Of a DNA stretch of 64,000 nucleotides, positions 52,636-63,632 are shown piece by piece. The notes beneath the pieces were generated by a model that worked only from the letters and a program-made list of their open reading frames with translations, did no database searches and had not been told where the DNA came from. Within the stretch, counting starts at the first letter, position 1, and each line of letters starts with the position of its first letter. Both the position numbers and the translations under genes were made by a program. The DNA is taken from assembly GCA_001692895.1 (NCBI GenBank), contig KV748179.1:2108001-2172000 (forward strand). Direction: 5' to 3'. Source of the DNA: Cenococcum geophilum 1.58 (taxonomy: Eukaryota > Ascomycota > Dothideomycetes > Gloniales > Gloniaceae).

Positions 52636-52766
52636 ATTGCAGCCGAAAATTAGGGTCTGCTTAACTCGCTTAAGTCGCAATTTGCGGCAATTTGCAGGCT
52701 ACCTTATATAAATTACTAAAATTGCGACTTAAGCAACTTAAGTAGACCCTAATTTTTGGCTGCAAT
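52636..52766. repeat. Inverted repeat (46-bp arms, 39-nt loop)
   Basis: Arm 52636-52681 is the reverse complement of arm 52721-52766 at 42 of 46 positions by eye. Three of four mismatches are transitions. It overlaps the left inverted repeat of the TIR element. In single strand it would fold into a long stem. Confidence 0.8.
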
Positions 52767-52802
52767 AAAAATGCAATAAAAATGTAATAAAAATACTATA
52801 AA

Positions 52803-53737
52803 ACTGCATAAAGCGCTGCACGAAGCTCTATACGAAGCTCTATATAAAGCTTTATACAAGGNTCTATATAAGGCTCTATATAAAGCTCTATATATAGAGG
52901 CTCTGCACGAAGCTTTATACGAAGCTCTATACGAAGCTCTATATAAAGCTCTATACGAAGCTCTACATAAAGCTCTATATAAAGCTCTGCACGAAGCTCT
53001 ATACGAAGCTCTATACAAAGCTCTACACGAAGCTCTGCACGAAGCTCTGCACGAAGCTCTGCACGAAGCTCTGCACGAAGCTCTACACGAAGCTTTGCAC
53101 GAGGTTCTACACTAGGGTCTGCATAAGGCTCTACACGAGGCTCTGCACGAAGCTCTATATAAGACTCTGCACGAAGCTCTACACGAGGCTCTACACGAAG
53201 CTCTGCACGAAGCTCTGCACGAAGCTCTTCACAAAGCTTTGCACGAGGTTTTACACTAGGGTCTATATAAGGCTCTATATAGGCTCTGTATAAAGCTCTA
53301 TATAAGACTTTATACAAAGCTCTATATAAGGCTCTATACAAAGCTCTATACAAAGCTTTATATAAGGCTCTATATAAGGCTTTATACAAAGCTCTACACG
53401 AAGCTCTATATAAATCTCTATATAAAGCTCTACGTATAGAGGCTCTATATAAAGCTCTATACAAATCTCTATATAAAGCTTTGCATAAGGCTCTACGCGA
53501 GGCTCTATATAAAGCTCTATATATAGAGGCTCTGTATAAAGCTCTGTATAAATCTCTATATAAAGCTTTGTATAAGGCTTTAGCGAGGCTCTATATAAAG
53601 CTCTACGTATAGAGGCTTTGTATAAGGCTTTATATAAAGCTCTATATAAAGCTCTATATAAAGTTCTACGTATAGAGGCTTTATATAAGGCTCTGCGCGA
53701 AGCTTTACGCATAGAGGCTTTACACAAAGCTCTATAT
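52803..53737. repeat. 12-bp minisatellite (about 75-78 units)
   Basis: Units are variants of GCTCTATACGAA, including GCTCTGCACGAA and GCTCTATATAAA, in a 12-bp period. Occasional GTATAGAGGCT-type insertions change the phase. Because 12 is a multiple of three, long repetitive frames appear on both strands (for example ALYRALYKA or ELRAELRVE). They are by-products, not genes. Unit variants differ mostly by transitions. One ambiguous base lies near 52862. Confidence 0.9.
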
Positions 53738-53880
53738 TGGGTCCCCGCTATATTCCCAATAACCTCTATACATACCTCTGCTAAGTATACCCCCTATATA
53801 CACCTAGGTAGCCACCTTATTTTTTACCCTTTTTTCCTTATATCCTCCCTACCTAAGGAGATACTAAAACGATAGCTAGT

Positions 53881-54290
53881 AGACGACCGTCGCTATCGCC
53901 AGACGACCGTCATCAGAGCTAGACGACCGTCACTAGAGCTAGATGGCCGGAGCTAGAGCCAGATGGCCGTCGCCAGAGCTAGACAACCATCGTTAGAGCT
54001 AGACGACCGTCGTTAGAGCTAGATGACCGTTATTATTGCTAGACGACCGTTGCCAGAGCTAGACGACCGTTATTATCGCCAGATGACCGTCGCTAGAGCT
54101 AGACGACCGTTGTTATCGCCAAACAACCGTCGCCAGAGCTAGACGACCGTCATTAGAGCTAGACGACCGTTATTAGAGCTAGATAACCGTTACTAAAGCT
54201 AGACGGCCGGAGCTAGAGCTAGATAACTATTGCTAGAGCCAGACGACCGTTGCTAGAGCTATATAACCGCTGCTAGAGCTATATAATAAC
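53881..54290. repeat. 20-bp minisatellite (about 20 units)
   Basis: The period is 20 bp, with consensus AGACGACCGTCGCTAGAGCT and many C/T and G/A variants. The half-unit GACGACCGTC is nearly self-complementary, so units could form small stems. Confidence 0.9.
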
Positions 54291-54354
54291 TGTTTAAACG
54301 ACTAGCTAGCGAATACTAATTAATTTAATTAATTTATTAAATTAAGGTAATATA

Positions 54355-54580
54355 GACAGGTAGGCATAGGTAGGTAGGCATAGATAGGTAGGCACAGATA
54401 GGTAGGCATAGATAGGTAGGTATAGATAGGTAGGTATAGACGGGTAGGTATAGATAGATAGATAGATAGATAGATAGGTAGGTAGGTAGGCAGGTAGGTA
54501 GGTAGGTAGGTAGGTAGGTAGGTAGGTAGGTAAGTAGGTAGGTAAGTAGGCAGGCAGGTAGGTAGGTAGGCAGTTAGATA
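54355..54580. repeat. GGTA/GATA tetranucleotide and related short repeats
   Basis: A 12-13-bp AGATAGGTAGGCAT-like repeat passes into (GATA)n and then a long (GGTA)n run with scattered C substitutions. It lies between the 20-bp and 9-bp arrays. Confidence 0.9.
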
Positions 54581-54687
54581 GCTTTATATTTTATATAGTT
54601 ATAATATAAATATATTTAAAAGTATATTATAGCAATCTGTGGAAATATATAATAATTTAGTTATTATATAATATAATATAATTTTAT

Positions 54688-54835
54688 ATAGTTATAATTT
54701 ATATAGTTTGTATAGTTTATATAGTTTATATAGTTTATACAGTTTATACAGTTTATACAGTTTGTATAGTTTATATAATTCGTATAATTTATATAGTTTG
54801 TATAGTTTATATAGCTTATACAGTTTACGCGCTAT
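54688..54835. repeat. 9-bp minisatellite (about 16 units)
   Basis: The period is 9 bp, of type ATATAGTTT with variants ATACAGTTT and GTATAGTTT. It is the last of the four arrays inside the TIR element. Confidence 0.85.
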
Positions 54836-55666
54836 TTATTTATAGGGTAGCAAAAAGCTAGCATTAGTTTAGTGGTTAAGCGTTTTGCTATAATTTGCTA
54901 GTAGTAGCTGCAAATTTATTGCGAAATGCGCGGTTTGTGCAAATCGCTAACGACTATATACGACTGCCTAAATCGCACAGTTTGCAGCAAATTGCCGCAA
55001 TCTGTAATAACGCGCCTAAAAAAAAAATCCTAATATAGGTATTGGTGTTAGGGTAGGTATAGGAGCTAGTTGCGGCAAGGACGTATTTAGGTTATTTAAA
55101 GTGCCTCTCCCACTATATAGAGCTTTATTTATAGTATATAGCGGAGGAGTAGGCAAGTAAGCTTTACCCCGCCAATTAAAAATATAGTACTCTCGTTATA
55201 TTGCCCTAATTGTCTTCCGCCATTAAGCTATTTTAGGGGTATCTTAACTATTCTAGCCGTAAGGTAAGAAGACGTCCTTAGTATTGGTTTTAGGTAAAGT
55301 ATTTCGCTGGCGCTTTATAGGACGAGTCTCAGTAGAACCAAGCTCTGCTTTCCGCCTATTTAAACTATATTTAGAGCCCTAGGAAAGTAAGTAAAAGTAG
55401 AAGTAATATATAGGAAAAACACGCCTTTAACCGACACGATTAATATTACTTTAAAAGCTTAATAGATGGGCCGTTTTTAATAAAATTAATATAGGGTTAT
55501 ATTAAACAGTACTTATTACACTTAATTAAAGCAGGTTCCACTATAGGTAAGACGCATATAGTAGTATTAATAGAGATGTTAATAAAGAGGTTGATTTGTT
55601 AATAGTAAGATCTTAAATATTTTAATATTCGTCACGTGTATTCTACAGGTAGATACCGCCCGCGAC

Positions 55667-55734
55667 TTTTTCTCTAACTAACCAGAAGCTAGCTTGGCGG
55701 GTTTTTCTAACCAATTAAAAGCTGGCTTGGCGGG
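55667..55734. repeat. Two tandem copies of a 33-35-bp motif
   Basis: Two consecutive, slightly diverged units each end AGCTRGCTTGGCGGG, preceded by TTTTTCT and CTAACYAA. They mark the transition from RIP-altered sequence to the normal-composition island on the right. Confidence 0.6.
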
Positions 55735-56025
55735 AGTTTGAAAATTCGAACACCTACACCTGAAAGTATAGACCACTCGTACCTCGGGTCAATGAATATG
55801 AGGCTTCCGATTGATTGGGTTGGCTGCCAAGCCTCCACTCAACTCAATCAACGGTTGAAGTTTGTCGATTGATTAGCCACCCTGTCGAGAACTGATCAAA
55901 GAGCGAAGCGGACAGGCTGTGGAGCGTGCCGGGAAGACTGTATTAATGAATTGTAACTTGAGTGAAGTACTTGAAAATGCCTCGTGCATATGAACTTTAC
56001 AAAAGGTCCGATATATTCCCACAGC

Positions 56026-57960
56026 TCATGCTCCTGTAGCCCCCTGCGTTTTCTTCCGTCGATGGAGTAACCGCCATCCATTTACATGGGCGAAGGCGCC
56101 TATTTTTTCACCAGATTGGCCCTTTAGCAAATCCTTGGGTGGATCCAATGGTGCGGGCTCCTCAATATTTTCTATTTCGATACGCACGTCCCGGTCGAAG
56201 TTATGCTTTTCCCAATTCCACCACAGACGCCACGAAAACGCGACTATTAAGGTCAATGGCACCGTTACCGCCCAGTATACCCAAAAATACGATGACACAA
56301 CGCGACTACTCGACTTGTCGGAAGCTGAGGCCCCCCAGTTGAACATGCTCATGCTGAAAACCGTCTAGGAAGTACCACAGTTAGCGGGCACCCTGCCTCG
56401 GAATGGCGTAAACCAGGTGTCAGGGATGACGTACTGCGACAAAGGTTCCTGGAAGGAAAAGTGTTGTTATGAAGGCCAATGTTTTCATCGCGGTGCTGTC
56501 CCGACTACTCGAAGCACTCATCTTGGCGTTTAGTCGATTGTCTAATTGCGCAATGATGCTGTATAGCTAATGAGTGTTATTAGCGTCAACAATGTTCAAT
56601 TCTTAAAGATTAATGAGAGATAGCATGAGACTCGGGGTAAACATACCACACCGAAATCCGCCTCCGCCCGTTCCTTCGAGCCAATGTTGTAGCGTCTCAG
56701 TCCTCGTGCAGCCGAGCCCAGATACTCGATGCATTCCTTTATCTCCCTATGTTCACTCAGGTGACTAGGATCATTAGTTGTATCCATGTTACCGGCAACA
56801 TCGTCAAGCATCTGCGCGAGAAAATCCACGTATTCGCAATGCTAGTCCGATAATTCGCAATACCAAGTGATTTCGGTCATAAAAGTACTCATCTCGCCTG
56901 TCAGATTTCGCAGATTAACTCTCGTTTCTTTTATGGTCTTTTCTCCAACTGGATCCTCATAAGCCCCCGCCATATGCAAACGGCCTGCACGGCTTGCCCC
57001 TAGTCGGTACTGGATGCTGTTATAGCTGTCGCCAAGATAGAAGTAGCAGAATTTTTCAGTGCGATAAAGATGGTGCTGGAGCAGAATTGTGGGAAGCAGC
57101 ATCGGCTGTGCAAGTAGTGATGGCACTGCTTTGATTAGATCGAATATCTCTGCTGACGGGCATTTCGACCATAGAGGAAAATCAGCTCCGCCTTGAATCA
57201 CCCCAGTCCCGAGTAGTAGACCGGTGACAACGCCGGTAGCGAAGTCGCACGAGAGTGCGAGGCCGTAGTTGCCGACTTGGAATTTCTGAGGCGTTTTGAC
57301 TACGATTCCTACAGAACTGTGAGAATCTATTCATAACCCGGATTCTGAGCAAAGTAGTCTTTGCCCCACCTATCCTTCTCAATTTATTAGGCTCATTTTT
57401 GTCATACTCCTTAAAACGAGAGCAAAGACCATGCTCATTTGTTAGCGCCAGAAGCGTCACATGAGGAAGGTGAAACTCCTCTTCTATTCTTAAATACGAC
57501 TCTCTGCTCATAGAGAGGCTCGGCGGGTGGTAGGATATTCGTTCGGATATAATAAGCCGGACTCCGCCTACTAGCTTCGCGTCATGACTCGGGGGTTCGG
57601 GGGGGGATATTTGCCCTTTTGCTGGAGCCACTCTTCGATGTCGAAATCATCCAACCGACCATATCGGGCGTTATCCGCTGATATGGAGCAGCCCTAAAGA
57701 TTCATTAGCTGAGGCTTTGCAAATGGAAGCGTAGGACAACAGGCTGGGTACAGGCGAAAACTTCCAGGCTTCGATGTACTCGACCTCGTTTGGTGGAGTT
57801 GACCAGAGCAGATGGCGCAGAGCTCCAGAGCGCGAAGTCGAAAACATTGATTTCACACTCGTCCTTTTCAGGGGTTCGTTTCGTTTCCCATAAACTTTGC
57901 GGTCCTTCGCGAGTTGCGGGAATAGCGTGCCAAGGCATCTCAGCTAACATCGCTTCTGGT
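56026..57960 (-). pseudogene. CorA-like fungal transporter gene, degraded (copy 1)
   Basis: The minus strand encodes a fungal CorA-like (Mg2+ transporter-related) membrane protein. The modelled exons are about 57660-57370, 57308-56647, 56566-56435 and 56364-56026. Introns of 61, 80 and 70 bp have GT...AG ends and agreeing phases. The C-terminus carries the family's two membrane segments, MKTLAFITTLFLPGTFVAT and YFWVYWAVTVPLTLIV, separated by SMSMFNW where classical CorA has GMN. Upstream is a GGVRLIISERISYHPPSLSM block typical of the fungal family. Two defects are seen: an in-frame TAG at 56842-56844 (CAG in relatives would fit) and a likely one-base excess in the 8-G run at 57599-57606. The N-terminal exon near 57700-57950 is unresolved. 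The 5' side abuts a Gypsy fragment at about 57975. A sequencing error at the G run is possible, so decay is likely but not certain. Confidence 0.65.
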
Positions 57961-57974
57961 TACAGTCGCCTGCA

Positions 57975-58345
57975 AAAGATCGTTTAAATATAAAGATAAT
58001 ATCTAATTTGATATAGTACTAAGCCTTACCTAATCCGTCTAATGTTTTAATAGGATTGGGTATTAGTTCTAAATAGTAATAGTATTAAGTTCTTAATAGT
58101 TAATATTGTAGAAGTAAAGGCCTCCGTCGAGCTTCTTAATAAAGGTTATAAAAGTAACTGCTAGGGACAAGCCAGCTTAGATAAATTCTTTTAATAGGTT
58201 CTTATCTAGGTATTTACGTAAGATAATGAGCTTATTTTAAGATATACTATATAGGGGCCTAAACACCGGCTACTTTCCTTCCTTAAGGGTAATCTTATCT
58301 TATACGCCGTCGATATAGGCACTATAGTAAGCGAACCAACCAAAT
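57975..58345 (-). mobile_element. Gypsy reverse-transcriptase fragment (copy 1)
   Basis: The minus strand contains part of a Gypsy reverse transcriptase in degraded form, ending abruptly beside the CorA-like gene. No LTR is seen. It is a short, broken fossil, present again at 63633-64000. Confidence 0.65.
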
Positions 58346-58684
58346 CGTCTAGATTTTTGATGTTTTGGTGTCCGCGCACGGGCCATAGCTCGTGGTAGTG
58401 CCTCGGCGGCGCATATAATAGTTGTATAGTTGATATTTAGGTAGCTTATCGGCTTCTTTTAAAAGAAGACTTTTAAGGTACTTATAATATTCCTTAAGTA
58501 CCTTTATAGTGGAATTAGTATACTTTTTTAGGGTAAGAGCTTTCTTAATATTAGCTATAGCAACTATAAAGATCTTATATTTAAGCCTTTAAGCTAGTAA
58601 CGCTAACGGCGCGACTCCTATTATATAGATATCTATAGATAAGAAGGTAAGTTACTACAGTGATGTTCACGACCAGCTTCACCC
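58346..58684. other. Mixed sequence without a clear gene
   Basis: A GC-rich patch at about 58370-58425 interrupts AT-rich, RIP-like sequence that may be further Gypsy pol. Nothing else is recognised. Confidence 0.35.
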
Positions 58685-59122
58685 CCCTTTAGCGAGCGCT
58701 GCGAGATTTCAAATTCGCTACGCGCATCCAACCTCGCTTGATTGCCACTAGCTGTACGTAGTACCTAGCGGCCACACGCAAGGACCTTTTTGGTTGCCCT
58801 GGAGAAACGCCTTAGTTGGCCAGGGGAATCAAATTAAAGACGTACGCTTCCTCTTCTCCCCCTTCTCCCCCGTAACTACGCCTCCCTTATGGCCGCCAAA
58901 ACGCGAATACAACGCTGTCTCTGTAGAGAGGTTGATGAAATTTGGCAATATCATACGGGTGGAAACCTCATGATATCTGATGAAGATCACAACACTGCGG
59001 GATCGCGACGTTCTTGCAGCCAAGTATACGGCTTCGCTACAATTACTATGTACAGCTGGCGGCAATCAAGCGAGATTGGATGCGCGTAGCGAATTTGAAA
59101 TCTCGCAGCGCTCGCTAAAGGG
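58685..59122. mobile_element. Non-autonomous TIR DNA element (438 bp), not visibly RIP-mutated
   Basis: The two ends are long inverted repeats. CCCTTTAGCGAGCGCTGCGA and its continuation at 58685-58763 match the reverse complement of about 59044-59122, with one mismatch in the first 62 bp and about four in 79. The interior has no transposase. Short frames on both strands (58829-59065, 58889-59089) are shadows. Composition is normal. The right end runs straight into the 25-N gap, so the target duplication cannot be checked. It looks like a MITE. Confidence 0.8.
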
Positions 59123-59147
59123 NNNNNNNNNNNNNNNNNNNNNNNNN
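59123..59147. other. Assembly gap (25 N)
   Basis: A run of 25 ambiguous bases separates the TIR element from a noisy sequence that repeats the 54-kb region. It is probably a scaffold join of arbitrary size. Confidence 0.95.
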
Positions 59148-60569
59148 TGCTAGAGCTTACAGACGCACGCAGGTTTGCTAGGAGCGTAGATTAGTCAGAA
59201 CTTATCTCTAAACCGCTTACAATAGCTATAATAACTGTTTAAACCGTACTATGCTATTAAGTTCGCTAGTAAAATACGTAATATTTAATCTAAAGTTAAT
59301 TTCCTATAACATTAGGTATAATGATAACCGAGCCGCTGGAATATAAAGACTGTATAACTATGAGTTAAGGTTAGAGCCGCGCTTAACAGCATATATAACC
59401 TTTAACCCTATCATCTCCTCTAGACACTTTAAATGGTTTCCCCAGAATCTTCGGTTTTGCACAATACAGGTAACCGACGTTTTTAGACCGGTATACTAGG
59501 CGACTCCCATACCCTCTGCGGAAGAGACTAGGAAAGGATACCTATGTATAGACGACCTAGTAACGGACACCTTCTTCACCTTTCTAATAAGACTCTAGAG
59601 CTATAAACATTAACATAGCCTTAGGCGAGGTAGGGAAGCGCACCAGGTATATAAGGTACGCGTCTGGTAGGTCACCACTGCGTACGTATGATTGGATCAG
59701 GTACGGAGCAACAGGTAGGACTATTCAGCCAGACTAGAGGATAAGTAGCATAAGCCTAAAAAAGACACGCACGCGTTTAGCATGAGATCTAGTAAGGGTA
59801 CGATGAGATAAATACTTCAGCGCCAATTATCGAGCTACGAAGAGAACTATAATACACTATCAAGATAGATATCCGTATCAAAAATATTAGATATAGATCA
59901 GTTGGGGACGGATGAAAAAATCAAGCGTAGGAGGTACTTATATACAGTAGGCTAAACAGAGCGAGATAGCAGAGGAGTACGTACACTACTGAAAGCAAGA
60001 ACTAAGGAAGACCTAGAGATTAATTCAGCTAAGTCAATATATAGAGAGTAATACCTTTTAAAGTACTAATAAATTATATAACCGTAACTACCATTAGGTA
60101 AATACAATATCAGATAAATTTATTATTTATAAAGTTATATTATAGCATTAACCAATACGTGTATAGCTGATAAACAGAAAGAAATGGAATAACATCTATT
60201 CAATAATAAGTCAGCCTAAAAATAGTTTATAAAGTACTTTATTAGCAGTTATATATGCGACATTAATACTACATTATATCATATAACGTAGACTACCATA
60301 AATAAGGACCAACGAAATACATATAGTCAGGGAGTATATATAGCCTTATTTCGTATAACAACGTATTTATAGTACAGAACTCGCTATTATCAGTTTATTA
60401 TAAACCGTATATTTTCATAAAGCTTATCATATATTTAATATAGCTCATAAAGTTACGCCTCGACTATTAATCTGCACTAGGATAACCAAAAGCTAACAGT
60501 TTAACTTAGTCGTAATAAGCAGTCTTTGCTAGAAGTTATGCCATAGCACTAGAACCAATATATAGACGA
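59148..60569. other. Noisy sequence resembling the 54.2-54.9 kb tandem-array region
   Basis: This stretch has no genes. Weak but ordered matches to the TIR element interior can be seen: TGCTAGAGC at its start, a CTATAATAACTGTTTAAAC block near 59231 (compare 54275), GGTA-rich words in the middle, and TAGCTCATAAAGTTACGCC near 60440 (compare TAGCTTATACAGTTTACGC at 54809). The high mismatch and indel rate looks like unpolished long-read sequence rather than RIP, since changes are not limited to transitions. Confidence 0.6.
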
Positions 60570-61683
60570 ATGCGCGGTTTGTGCAAATCGCTAACGACTA
60601 TATTACGACTGCCTAAATCGGCACAGTTTGCAGCAAAATTGCCGCAATCTGTGAATAAGACGCGCCTAAAAAAAAAACCTAATAAGGTATTCGGTGTTAG
60701 GTAGGTATTAGGAGCTAGTTGCGCAAGGACGTATTTAGGTTTTATTTAAAGGTGCCCTCCCAACGAGAGAAGCTTTTATTTAAGTATATAAGCGGAGGAT
60801 GTAGGCAAGTAAGCTTTACCCCCGCCAATAAAAATATAGTACTCGTCGTTATATTGCCCTAATTGTCTTCCGCAATAAGCTAATTGTAAGGGGTAAGCTT
60901 AACTATTCTAACCGTAAGGTAAGAAGACGTCCTTACATATTGGTTTTAGGGTAAAGTCATTTCGCTGCGCTTTTATAGGACGAGTCTCAGTAGAACCAAG
61001 CTCTGCTTTCCGCCTATTTAAACTATATTTAGAGCCCTAGGAAAGTAAGTAAAAGTAGAAGTAATATATAGGAAAAACACGCCTTTAACCGACACGATTA
61101 ATATTACTTTAAAAGCTTAATAGATGGGCCGTTTTTAATAAAATTAATATAGGGTTATATTAAACAGTACTTATTACACTTAATTAAAGCAGGTTCCACT
61201 ATAGGTAAGACGCATATAGTAGTATTAATAGAGATGTTAATAAAGAGGTTGATTTGTTAATAGTAAGATCTTAAATATTTTAATATTCGTCACGTGTATT
61301 CTACAGGTAGATACCGCCCGCGACTTTTTCTCTAACTAACCAGAAGCTAGCTTGGCGGGTTTTTCTAACCAATTAAAAGCTGGCTTGGCGGGAGTTTGAA
61401 AATTCGAACACCTACACCTGAAAGTATAGACCACTCGTACCTCGGGTCAATGAATATGAGGCTTCCGATTGATTGGGTTGGCTGCCAAGCCTCCACTCAA
61501 CTCAATCAACGGTTGAAGTTTGTCGATTGATTAGCCACCCTGTCGAGAACTGATCAAAGAGCGAAGCGGACAGGCTGTGGAGCGTGCCGGGAAGACTGTA
61601 TTAATGAATTGTAACTTGAGTGAAGTACTTGAAAATGCCTCGTGCATATGAACTTTACAAAAGGTCCGATATATTCCCACAGC

Positions 61684-63618
61684 TCATGCTCCTGTAGCCC
61701 CCTGCGTTTTCTTCCGTCGATGGAGTAACCGCCATCCATTTACATGGGCGAAGGCGCCTATTTTTTCACCAGATTGGCCCTTTAGCAAATCCTTGGGTGG
61801 ATCCAATGGTGCGGGCTCCTCAATATTTTCTATTTCGATACGCACGTCCCGGTCGAAGTTATGCTTTTCCCAATTCCACCACAGACGCCACGAAAACGCG
61901 ACTATTAAGGTCAATGGCACCGTTACCGCCCAGTATACCCAAAAATACGATGACACAACGCGACTACTCGACTTGTCGGAAGCTGAGGCCCCCCAGTTGA
62001 ACATGCTCATGCTGAAAACCGTCTAGGAAGTACCACAGTTAGCGGGCACCCTGCCTCGGAATGGCGTAAACCAGGTGTCAGGGATGACGTACTGCGACAA
62101 AGGTTCCTGGAAGGAAAAGTGTTGTTATGAAGGCCAATGTTTTCATCGCGGTGCTGTCCCGACTACTCGAAGCACTCATCTTGGCGTTTAGTCGATTGTC
62201 TAATTGCGCAATGATGCTGTATAGCTAATGAGTGTTATTAGCGTCAACAATGTTCAATTCTTAAAGATTAATGAGAGATAGCATGAGACTCGGGGTAAAC
62301 ATACCACACCGAAATCCGCCTCCGCCCGTTCCTTCGAGCCAATGTTGTAGCGTCTCAGTCCTCGTGCAGCCGAGCCCAGATACTCGATGCATTCCTTTAT
62401 CTCCCTATGTTCACTCAGGTGACTAGGATCATTAGTTGTATCCATGTTACCGGCAACATCGTCAAGCATCTGCGCGAGAAAATCCACGTATTCGCAATGC
62501 TAGTCCGATAATTCGCAATACCAAGTGATTTCGGTCATAAAAGTACTCATCTCGCCTGTCAGATTTCGCAGATTAACTCTCGTTTCTTTTATGGTCTTTT
62601 CTCCAACTGGATCCTCATAAGCCCCCGCCATATGCAAACGGCCTGCACGGCTTGCCCCTAGTCGGTACTGGATGCTGTTATAGCTGTCGCCAAGATAGAA
62701 GTAGCAGAATTTTTCAGTGCGATAAAGATGGTGCTGGAGCAGAATTGTGGGAAGCAGCATCGGCTGTGCAAGTAGTGATGGCACTGCTTTGATTAGATCG
62801 AATATCTCTGCTGACGGGCATTTCGACCATAGAGGAAAATCAGCTCCGCCTTGAATCACCCCAGTCCCGAGTAGTAGACCGGTGACAACGCCGGTAGCGA
62901 AGTCGCACGAGAGTGCGAGGCCGTAGTTGCCGACTTGGAATTTCTGAGGCGTTTTGACTACGATTCCTACAGAACTGTGAGAATCTATTCATAACCCGGA
63001 TTCTGAGCAAAGTAGTCTTTGCCCCACCTATCCTTCTCAATTTATTAGGCTCATTTTTGTCATACTCCTTAAAACGAGAGCAAAGACCATGCTCATTTGT
63101 TAGCGCCAGAAGCGTCACATGAGGAAGGTGAAACTCCTCTTCTATTCTTAAATACGACTCTCTGCTCATAGAGAGGCTCGGCGGGTGGTAGGATATTCGT
63201 TCGGATATAATAAGCCGGACTCCGCCTACTAGCTTCGCGTCATGACTCGGGGGTTCGGGGGGGGATATTTGCCCTTTTGCTGGAGCCACTCTTCGATGTC
63301 GAAATCATCCAACCGACCATATCGGGCGTTATCCGCTGATATGGAGCAGCCCTAAAGATTCATTAGCTGAGGCTTTGCAAATGGAAGCGTAGGACAACAG
63401 GCTGGGTACAGGCGAAAACTTCCAGGCTTCGATGTACTCGACCTCGTTTGGTGGAGTTGACCAGAGCAGATGGCGCAGAGCTCCAGAGCGCGAAGTCGAA
63501 AACATTGATTTCACACTCGTCCTTTTCAGGGGTTCGTTTCGTTTCCCATAAACTTTGCGGTCCTTCGCGAGTTGCGGGAATAGCGTGCCAAGGCATCTCA
63601 GCTAACATCGCTTCTGGT
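61684..63618 (-). pseudogene. CorA-like fungal transporter gene, degraded (copy 2)
   Basis: This copy appears identical to 56026-57960. Exons are at about 63318-63028, 62966-62305, 62224-62093 and 62022-61684. It carries the same in-frame TAG (62500-62502) and the same 8-G run (63257-63264). Shared defects and the absence of any difference mean it is either a very recent duplicate or the same locus assembled twice. I favour the latter. Confidence 0.6.
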
Positions 63619-63632
63619 TACAGTCGCCTGCA

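Larger units (their letters stand above)
52609..55035. mobile_element. 2.4-kb TIR element built from tandem arrays, inserted in the Helitron
   Basis: The ends form an imperfect inverted repeat of about 34 bp. The left end starts CATTAGGATTATTTTTTTGG. The right end, read in reverse, starts TATTAGGATTTTTTTTTTAG, and both continue into GCGCGTTATT. Three of four mismatches are transitions. A TA lies on each side (52607-52608, 55036-55037), as in Tc1/mariner-type insertions, and Helitron N-terminal sequence flanks it on both sides. No transposase is present. The interior is a 46-bp-arm hairpin followed by four different tandem arrays, listed separately. It therefore looks like a non-autonomous element that carries or grew satellites. 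Confidence 0.6.
47861..55640 (-). mobile_element. Helitron (Rep/helicase rolling-circle transposon), RIP-degraded
   Basis: The minus strand carries the parts of a fungal Helitron in order from right to left. An N-terminal stretch lies at about 55480-55036. After an interruption by a TIR element (52609-55035) comes a cysteine-containing N-terminal block near 52200-52450 (CSCYKERxF, then PSFLPTLTIVEELLI). Rep-like sequence lies at about 50300-51500 and the Pif1-type helicase at about 48200-49450. Both termini are uncertain. A TC-starting boundary near 55654 on the minus strand is a guess only. Elevated stops at CAG/CAA positions indicate RIP. Confidence 0.8.

Noticed and set aside
52749-53875. 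Long repetitive frames (up to 222 codons) on both strands
   Set aside because: They come from the 12-bp minisatellite, whose period is a multiple of three, so every frame stays open by default. No start context, domain or composition supports a protein.
53881-54290. CRISPR-like regular repeat
   Set aside because: Units are contiguous 20-bp tandem repeats with no unique spacers, in a fungal transposon setting.
54862-54960. A tRNA-like A-box (TAGTTTAGTGGTTA) suggesting a tRNA or SINE head
   Set aside because: No good B-box or cloverleaf could be formed, and the stretch lies inside the TIR element. It may be a decayed tRNA-derived piece, but the evidence is too weak.
58829-59089. Opposed 66-78-codon frames
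   Set aside because: Both sit inside the 438-bp TIR element, partly in its inverted repeats, and have no domain.
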